From contig JALVUT010000374.1 in NCBI GenBank assembly GCA_027035445.1, positions 1 through 6,460 of the forward strand: 6,460 nucleotides of DNA, written 5' to 3'. Made by a program: the position numbers and the translations under genes. Source of the stretch: Thermococcus sp. Its GTDB lineage: Archaea; Methanobacteriota_B; Thermococci; Thermococcales; Thermococcaceae. Shown one piece after another: positions 1-4,316 of this stretch; the first letter of the stretch is position 1, and each line of letters begins with the position of its first letter. The notes under the pieces are model-generated. The model did not search any database, was not told the origin of the DNA, and saw only the letters and a program-made list of their open reading frames with translations.

Positions 1-86
1 GCAATCCACTTACTCGATCGGTTCTAGCTATTGTGCCCTTGATTAGAGCGAAACTAGATTTCTGGCTTAATGTTTCTACCTGTTGT

Positions 87-106
87 GTATGGTAGGGTAT
101 GGTAGG
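87..106. repeat. 10-bp tandem repeat, two exact copies
   Basis: The unit GTATGGTAGG occurs twice head to tail at 87-96 and 97-106. It lies in non-coding DNA downstream of cas6. Two copies of a 10-mer is short, and no function is implied by the sequence. Confidence 0.75.
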
Positions 107-141
107 TTTGCCCTTTGATTTAGGAGAGATTTGATTTATCG

Positions 142-152
142 CCAAAAACTCA
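142..152 (-). terminator. Probable cas6 transcription terminator (T5 tract)
   Basis: Reading the minus strand, the cas6 stop TGA is followed at once by a second in-frame TGA (150-152) and then by a GTTTTTGG tract (T5 at 144-148). Archaeal RNA polymerase terminates at short U-tracts without needing a hairpin, so this is a reasonable terminator. No stem-loop is evident, and five T residues is near the low end. Confidence 0.4.
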
Positions 153-989
<837 letters not shown>

Positions 990-1005
990 TCAAAACCTTA
1001 TAAGG
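990..1005. promoter_or_regulatory. Palindromic TATA promoter, possibly bidirectional
   Basis: CCTTATAAGG at 996-1005 is a perfect palindrome and a good archaeal TATA box. On the plus strand it is preceded by CAAAA, a good BRE, which would start transcription near 1028 toward the repeat-like element at 1046. On the minus strand it is preceded by AGCAAG and could give a cas6 transcript starting near 975, with a leader of about 35 nt. The plus orientation has the better BRE. Start positions are estimates from the usual TATA spacing. Confidence 0.5.
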
Positions 1006-1045
1006 CTTGCTCTTATCGAGAGTGTAAATCAAAATATTACAAAAA

Positions 1046-1068
1046 GTTCCATACTACGAGATTGAAAG
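1046..1068 (+). CRISPR. Possible degenerate, shortened CRISPR repeat (single copy)
   Basis: The 23-base segment begins GTTCCA, has ACTAC in the middle and ends ATTGAAAG. From memory, Thermococcales repeats are 30 bases long, begin GTTCCAATAAGAC or similar and end GAATTGAAAG; the last eight bases form the crRNA 5' tag made by Cas6. This segment therefore shares both ends and a central pentamer with the family while being about 7 bases short. No second copy lies at a spacer's distance on either side, so it is not an array. It could be a relic left by contraction of an array next to cas6, or chance similarity in AT-rich DNA. Confidence 0.35.
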
Positions 1069-1112
1069 GAGTAACCTGCTTCTGCGGGATGTTCATCAAA
1101 GGCCTATAAGCT

Positions 1113-1128
1113 CTATAAAGGTATTTAC
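1113..1128 (-). promoter_or_regulatory. Candidate minus-strand promoter upstream of cas6
   Basis: Read on the minus strand, GTAAATAC followed by CTTTATAG is a plausible BRE plus TATA box. Transcription would begin near 1090 and reach cas6 after a leader of roughly 150 nt that crosses the repeat-like element in antisense. It competes with the TATA box at 996-1005 as the cas6 promoter; the sequence alone does not decide between them. Confidence 0.35.
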
Positions 1129-1201
1129 ACTCTATAAGGAATATGCTACCTACGGGCCAATTTGCGGTTGTGGCAGATCAAACATCAGAGAAACGACCGC
1201 T

Positions 1202-1230
1202 GAAAAGGGAAATTAAGGAAAGGGACAAAA
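1202..1230 (-). terminator. Pyrimidine-rich terminator of acdB
   Basis: Immediately after the acdB stop, the minus strand runs through T4 (1230-1227), further T-rich clusters and another T4 (1206-1203), with almost only pyrimidines between. Serial U-tracts of this kind are typical archaeal factor-independent terminators. There is no obvious stem-loop. Confidence 0.45.
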
Positions 1231-1234
1231 GCCA

Positions 1235-1933
1235 TCAGAGAAGCATCCTCGCGTCGACTGCAACGGCTGAATCCTCGTAGGCGAAGACCGGGTTGATGTC
1301 GAGTTCCCTGATCTCCGGAAGCTCAAGGGCGAGCTCGCCGACCTTGCTTATTATCCCGGCAAGGGCCTCGATGTCCACCGGGTTCTCACCGCGCGCTCCC
1401 GCAAGGATCGGGTAGGCCTTGATCTCCTTGATCATGTCAAGGGCCTCGTCCTTGGTTATCGGGGCGACACGGAAGCTGACATCCTTGAGTATCTCGACGA
1501 AGATTCCGCCGAGGCCGAACATGATGGCCGGGCCGAACTGCGGGTCGCGGATCATACCGACGATGACCTCCTTGCCGAGCGGGAGCATCTTGTAAACGAT
1601 GACACCCCAGAGGTTCGCGTCCGGCTTGTAGTTCCTTGCGTTCTCCATAATGGTTTTGAAGGCGTTTCTAGCGTCCTCGTCACTTTTGATGTTGACCTTG
1701 ACACCGCCGGCGTCGCTCTTGTGGATGATCTGCGGGGAAACTATCTTCATGACGACCGGGTAGCCGATCTCCCTTGCGAACTTTACGGCCTCCTCCTCGT
1801 TGGTGGCGACCTTGAAGTCCGGAACCGGGACGCCATAGAGCTCAAGTATCCCCTTCGCCTCAGGCTCGACGAGCGGCCTGTTCTCAGTCTTGGCCTTCTC
1901 GATTATCTCCCTGGCCTTGGCAATCCTGTCCAT
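1235..1933 (-). CDS. acdB: Acetyl-CoA synthetase (ADP-forming), beta subunit
   Basis: With an alpha subunit encoded elsewhere, this subunit forms the cytoplasmic enzyme that converts acetyl-CoA, ADP and phosphate to acetate, CoA and ATP. This is the main substrate-level phosphorylation step when Thermococcales ferment sugars and peptides. The 232-residue product is nearly identical in feel and length to the P. furiosus ACD I beta subunit as I recall it. It has the ATP-grasp fold of the NDP-forming acyl-CoA synthetases. Visible motifs are HKSDAGGV at 71-78, with His71 matching the beta-subunit histidine that is phosphorylated transiently, the glycine loop MFGLGGIFVEIL (138-149), GARGE (179-183) and ELDINPV (210-216). 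I chose the ATG at 1931-1933 rather than the in-frame GTG three codons upstream: GGGGTGAT lies 4 nt before the ATG, and this start puts the catalytic histidine at 71. It has its own promoter and a U-rich terminator, so it is probably a single-gene unit. Confidence 0.96.
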   Translation of the reverse strand: MDRIAKAREIIEKAKTENRPLVEPEAKGILELYGVPVPDFKVATNEEEAVKFAREIGYPVVMKIVSPQIIHKSDAGGVKVNIKSDEDARNAFKTIMENARNYKPDANLWGVIVYKMLPLGKEVIVGMIRDPQFGPAIMFGLGGIFVEILKDVSFRVAPITKDEALDMIKEIKAYPILAGARGENPVDIEALAGIISKVGELALELPEIRELDINPVFAYEDSAVAVDARMLL

Positions 1934-1937
1934 ATCA

Positions 1938-1945
1938 ATCACCCC
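1938..1945 (-). promoter_or_regulatory. Ribosome binding site fixing the acdB start
   Basis: GGGGTGAT on the minus strand matches the archaeal GGAGGTGAT consensus at seven of eight positions and stands 4 nt from the ATG. It overlaps the upstream GTG codon, which makes that GTG an unlikely start. Confidence 0.75.
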
Positions 1946-1977
1946 ATCAGCTTGACAGTGCTGAATCTCCCCGTGGA

Positions 1978-1992
1978 GTTAAAAGGGTTTCC
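1978..1992 (-). promoter_or_regulatory. acdB promoter (BRE and TATA)
   Basis: Read on the minus strand, GGAAACC followed by CTTTTAAC is a good Thermococcales BRE/TATA pair. Transcription would start near 1956 and leave a leader of about 23 nt containing the ribosome binding site. Confidence 0.6.
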
Positions 1993-2037
1993 ATTTGCAA
2001 AGCCTCACTTCAAAGCTGACTGAAGCGATGCTGGGGG

Positions 2038-2045
2038 TATATATA
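2038..2045 (+). promoter_or_regulatory. TATA box of the DUF4139 gene
   Basis: TATATATA lies about 26 bases before the expected transcription start near 2066, giving a leader of roughly 12 nt that just includes the ribosome binding site. The preceding GCTGGGGG is a poor BRE, so the promoter may be weak or regulated. Confidence 0.55.
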
Positions 2046-2066
2046 GCACGGGACCCAAATAGACTT

Positions 2067-2073
2067 AGGTGAT
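2067..2073 (+). promoter_or_regulatory. Ribosome binding site fixing the DUF4139 start
   Basis: AGGTGAT is a perfect match to the archaeal anti-16S sequence and stands 4 nt before the GTG at 2078. It includes the GTG at 2069-2071, so the latter, though in frame, is unlikely to be the start. Confidence 0.7.
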
Positions 2074-2077
2074 AAAC

Positions 2078-3385
2078 GTGAGATGGAAAGCCTTTATTGG
2101 TTTGCTGGGAGTTTTGATACTTTTCTTTGCGGTTTTCTCGTTCCAGGGGGAAAAGGCGGTCGGTAGCAACGGCACCCTCATCCTCTACAACTCCGCAGGG
2201 ATAGGGATCGTCGAGAAAACCCTGGAGCTGAACCTGAAGGAGGGCATCAATGATGCACCGCTAAACGAGCTCGCCGGCCTTGATATCGGGGAGATCACCA
2301 TAAGGCCCCTTGATGACGGTGTGCACGTCCTCGGCATCTTCAGCAGGAGCGGGAACGGCAGCGTCTACGGAGCTGGCATCGGGGGTCAGGTTGAGATAAA
2401 GCTCAAAACCGGTGACACGATAAGTGGAAAGTTCCTGGGGATGAAAGATGGAAGGCTGGCGGTTCAGGGGGCGGAGTATTACCTGATAAACCCCAATGAA
2501 GTGACCTACTTCAGGGTCAAGGAGCTGGACGGGAAGCCCGGTGTCTACATGGCCGTATCCGCCGACAAGGCCGGAAAGTACCGCTTCGACGTCATATACC
2601 GCGTGAACGGAATGAGCTGGAGCTCACGCTACAAACTGTACATAGGGAACCGGGCCGACCTCTACGGTTACATGATTCTGGACAACCCGACCGCCGAGAC
2701 GTTCAGGGACGCGAAAGTCCTGCTCGTTGCGGGGGATGTGAACCTTATTCGGGGAGGGATGCCAAACCCAGTAGCCCTCTATGAAAAGGCCGCGAGCGGG
2801 ACGGGGGTGGTTCAGCCAAGCGAGCCCCAGAAGGTGGAGGCGTTCTACCTCTACAAGCTCGGAACCGTTGACCTGAATCCCTCCAGCAAGATGATGTATC
2901 CCTACATAACCCAGAAGGTCCCCTTTGAACGCGAGTACCTCTACAAGAGCTGGCCAAGGAGTGGAGAGGGGCCGGTTTACGAGTCGATCTCCTTCAAAAC
3001 TAAGGAGGTTCTGCCAGCAGGCGTCGTTGAGATGTACCGGGAGACTGAAAATGGGGCCCTCCTCATAGGCGAGAGGACGCTAGAGCACACAGCCAAAGGG
3101 GAGACCGTTAGAATAGGCATCGGAAGGGACTACGACCTCAAGGGAACAACCAAGATACTGCAGGAGAAGCGTGGAAGCGGTTACGCCTACTACAAGGTCC
3201 AGATAACGGTCGAGAACTTCGGAAACGAGACGAAGACCGTAGTGGTGAGGCACTACAAGCGGGGCAAGATAACGGGAAGCTCATTGGATCCTATAGACGA
3301 AACCGCGGACTATGTGGAGTTCAAACTTACCGTTGGACCCGGGGAAAAGAAGGAAGTGGTGTTCGAGTACGAGAACCGCTGGTGA
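2078..3385 (+). CDS. Secreted or membrane-anchored DUF4139-domain protein
   Basis: The function is unknown. The 435-residue product starts with two basic residues and an 18-residue hydrophobic stretch (about 5-22) ending near SFQGE, so it is exported and either cleaved or held by an N-terminal anchor. Residues 102-147 alternate short beta strands around the phrase LKTGDTISGKFLG, which looks like a small Sm- or SH3-like barrel. The segment with Trp181 (MSWSSRYKLYIG, then MILDNPTAETFRDAKVLLVAGD) fits the DUF4139 signature, and the C-terminal LPAGVVEMYRE (from 312) through the final Lys-rich strand fits the end of that domain. DUF4139 is also found in proteins once called mucoidy inhibitor A, with a beta-rich fold and no settled activity. 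No catalytic motif is visible. The family assignment is from pattern recognition. The GTG start at 2078 is set by the ribosome binding site. It diverges from acdB and ends directly against the next gene on the other strand. Confidence 0.8.
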   Translation: MRWKAFIGLLGVLILFFAVFSFQGEKAVGSNGTLILYNSAGIGIVEKTLELNLKEGINDAPLNELAGLDIGEITIRPLDDGVHVLGIFSRSGNGSVYGAGIGGQVEIKLKTGDTISGKFLGMKDGRLAVQGAEYYLINPNEVTYFRVKELDGKPGVYMAVSADKAGKYRFDVIYRVNGMSWSSRYKLYIGNRADLYGYMILDNPTAETFRDAKVLLVAGDVNLIRGGMPNPVALYEKAASGTGVVQPSEPQKVEAFYLYKLGTVDLNPSSKMMYPYITQKVPFEREYLYKSWPRSGEGPVYESISFKTKEVLPAGVVEMYRETENGALLIGERTLEHTAKGETVRIGIGRDYDLKGTTKILQEKRGSGYAYYKVQITVENFGNETKTVVVRHYKRGKITGSSLDPIDETADYVEFKLTVGPGEKKEVVFEYENRW

Positions 3386-3619
3386 TCAGCTCTTCCTGAG
3401 CGTTATCTCAAACCTCTTTTCTCCCCTTGTTACATCCATCACGAGGCTCTTGTCGTAGTCTATGAACTTGGTGCCGATTATGGAGTAACCCTCATCCTGA
3501 AGGAAGTCTGCAAGCTTGAGACCTAGCTCATCAAAGAAGTCTGCGGCCATGGCGGCCATGCTGGGCTCGCCGATCCCCAGCTCATCATGGTACTTTCTTG
3601 CCAGCTCGAACACATCCAT
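3386..3619 (-). CDS. Small acidic conserved-looking protein, unknown function
   Basis: I do not recognise this 77-residue protein. The N-terminal half (about 1-45) is acidic and helical in character, with MAAMAADFFDELG and LADFLQDEG. The second half alternates strand-like pieces (YSIIGTKFIDYD, SLVMDVTRG, FEITLRKS) and ends in a basic tail, suggesting a small helix-plus-sheet domain. It has no cysteines, signal peptide or membrane segment, so it is probably cytoplasmic. The ATG at 3617-3619 is preferred over a GTG five codons upstream because GGTGA lies 5 nt before it and a BRE/TATA promoter sits at the right distance. Third positions are G/C-rich like those of its neighbours, which supports it as a real gene. 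It converges on the DUF4139 gene without any gap and diverges from the SWIM gene. Confidence 0.75.
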   Translation of the reverse strand: MDVFELARKYHDELGIGEPSMAAMAADFFDELGLKLADFLQDEGYSIIGTKFIDYDKSLVMDVTRGEKRFEITLRKS

Positions 3620-3624
3620 GTCAT

Positions 3625-3666
3625 TCACCACCACCTTTAGGGCTTGAAACGATAAAACGCTTTCGC
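3625..3666 (-). promoter_or_regulatory. Promoter and ribosome binding site of the 77-residue gene
   Basis: On the minus strand GCGAAAGC (BRE, 3659-3666) is followed by GTTTTATC (TATA, 3651-3658), placing transcription start near 3630. GGTGA at 3625-3629 is the ribosome binding site. The leader would be about 11 nt. Confidence 0.55.
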
Positions 3667-3667
3667 C

Positions 3668-3682
3668 CGAAACTCTTAAAAC
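3668..3682 (+). promoter_or_regulatory. Promoter of the SWIM gene; transcript probably leaderless
   Basis: CGAAACT followed by CTTAAAAC is a BRE/TATA pair. Transcription would start at about 3701-3703, only a few bases before the GTG (3705) and ATG (3708) codons, leaving no room for a ribosome binding site. The promoter lies back to back with that of the small minus-strand gene, so a regulator bound here could affect both. Confidence 0.55.
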
Positions 3683-3707
3683 CCTCCACCGGCTACCGGC
3701 ATCAGTG

Positions 3708-4256
3708 ATGGACGTGGATGAGAAGACCCTTAAGAAAGGGGAAAAGTACTACAAGGCCGGAAAGGTTCTCTGGGTCGTTAAATACGGGGACAAACTCTTC
3801 TCTAAAGTCCTCGGAACGTACCCGTACTATGTTGAAATCAACACCTCCACCGGCGAGAACCGCTGCACCTGCCCCCTAGGCGGAGACTGCAAGCATGTCG
3901 CGGCGGCTCTCAAAGCCTACGAAAGTGGGGTTTACTTCGAGACCTTTGACAGGCATACGGAGCTCTTCCCGGAGGCCATCGCGATGGAGTTTCTGGCTGA
4001 GGTCCCGGAACTGGCCCTTGACGTCACCATTAAGGAGCTCCGCTTTGCGCTGAACACGGACGAGAGCGGGAGCGAAACTGCCCGGCTGTTCAGGAGAGCC
4101 CTTCTATTACTCCAAGCCCTTGACCGCCCGGAGGTCCTGCACGTTTTGGAGGAAGTTCTGGAGGAATACCGGCACGTGTTCAGTGATTACCGTCTAACCG
4201 AGAAGCTCGAGGGGGAGTTTAGAGAGCTCCGAGAACGGTCGAAAGGTGGCGTCTGA
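3708..4256 (+). CDS. SWIM zinc-finger domain protein
   Basis: The 182-residue product carries a clear SWIM zinc finger. The pattern is Cys-X-Cys-X5-Cys-X-His: Cys53, Cys55, Cys61 and His63 within RCTCPLGGDCKHVAAALKA, following a strand that ends YYVEINTSTG. SWIM domains bind zinc and take part in DNA or protein binding in very diverse proteins, so the domain alone does not give a role. The N-terminal GEKYYKAGKV is typical of the lead-in to SWIM modules. The remaining ~110 residues are helical and charged, without a motif I know. No membrane segment or signal peptide is seen. The start is ATG 3708; the GTG one codon upstream is equally possible because the message appears leaderless. It ends 60 bases before reverse gyrase on the same strand, which makes a nucleic-acid-related role attractive but unproven. 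Confidence 0.88.
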   Translation: MDVDEKTLKKGEKYYKAGKVLWVVKYGDKLFSKVLGTYPYYVEINTSTGENRCTCPLGGDCKHVAAALKAYESGVYFETFDRHTELFPEAIAMEFLAEVPELALDVTIKELRFALNTDESGSETARLFRRALLLLQALDRPEVLHVLEEVLEEYRHVFSDYRLTEKLEGEFRELRERSKGGV

Positions 4257-4263
4257 CCCCACC

Positions 4264-4279
4264 AAAAACCCTTATAAAT
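4264..4279 (+). promoter_or_regulatory. Promoter of reverse gyrase
   Basis: AAAAACC (BRE) followed by CTTATAAAT (TATA, 4271-4279) is a near-consensus Thermococcales promoter. The transcription start should fall near 4300, giving a leader of about 17 nt. Strong match to the consensus suits an abundant housekeeping enzyme. Confidence 0.7.
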
Positions 4280-4304
4280 CTCCGGAGCACCAAATAGGAA
4301 CTTA

Positions 4305-4313
4305 GAGGGGGGG
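4305..4313 (+). promoter_or_regulatory. Ribosome binding site of reverse gyrase with a G7 run
   Basis: GAGGGGGGG stands 3 nt before the ATG at 4317. The purine-rich tract contains seven consecutive G residues, more than the usual GGAGGTG, and fixes this ATG as the start. Confidence 0.65.
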
Positions 4314-4316
4314 AAG

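Larger units (their letters stand above)
1..152. other. AT-rich non-coding region downstream of cas6
   Basis: I see no convincing gene here on either strand. The stretch is visibly richer in A and T than the coding DNA to its right. It contains a two-copy 10-base tandem repeat, two copies of TTTGATTTA, and an A5 run that on the minus strand lies just beyond the cas6 stop. No CRISPR repeat, tRNA or insertion-sequence end is recognisable. The window edge cuts it, so whatever lies further left is unknown. Confidence 0.6.
1012..1138. repeat. Imperfect inverted repeat enclosing the CRISPR-like relic
   Basis: The arm AGAGTGTAAAT at 1019-1029 has its exact reverse complement ATTTACACTCT at 1123-1133. 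Allowing a 2-base bulge (CG at 1017-1018), the pairing extends outward to CTTAT (1012-1016) with ATAAG (1134-1138), giving 16 paired bases. About 93 bases lie between the arms. It could be a stem, a pair of regulator sites facing each other, or the ends of a small element; no target-site duplication is obvious. Confidence 0.6.

Noticed and set aside
1060..1105. Box C/D guide RNA suggested by TTGATGA on the minus strand
   Set aside because: No D or D' box (CTGA) stands at a suitable distance and there is no terminal stem.
1183..1242. Direct repeat CATCAGAGAA at 1183-1192 and 1233-1242 around the acdB stop
   Set aside because: A 10-base match, with one copy inside the coding end of acdB, is short enough to be chance and nothing mobile is associated with it.
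1721..2023. Plus-strand open frame of 100 codons opposite the start of acdB
   Set aside because: It is antisense to the most conserved part of acdB and runs through the acdB promoter and ribosome binding site; no promoter or ribosome binding site of its own is visible.
2745..2957. Minus-strand open frame of 70 codons within the DUF4139 gene
   Set aside because: Arg/Ser/Gly-rich shadow of a GC-rich coding sequence with no expression signals.
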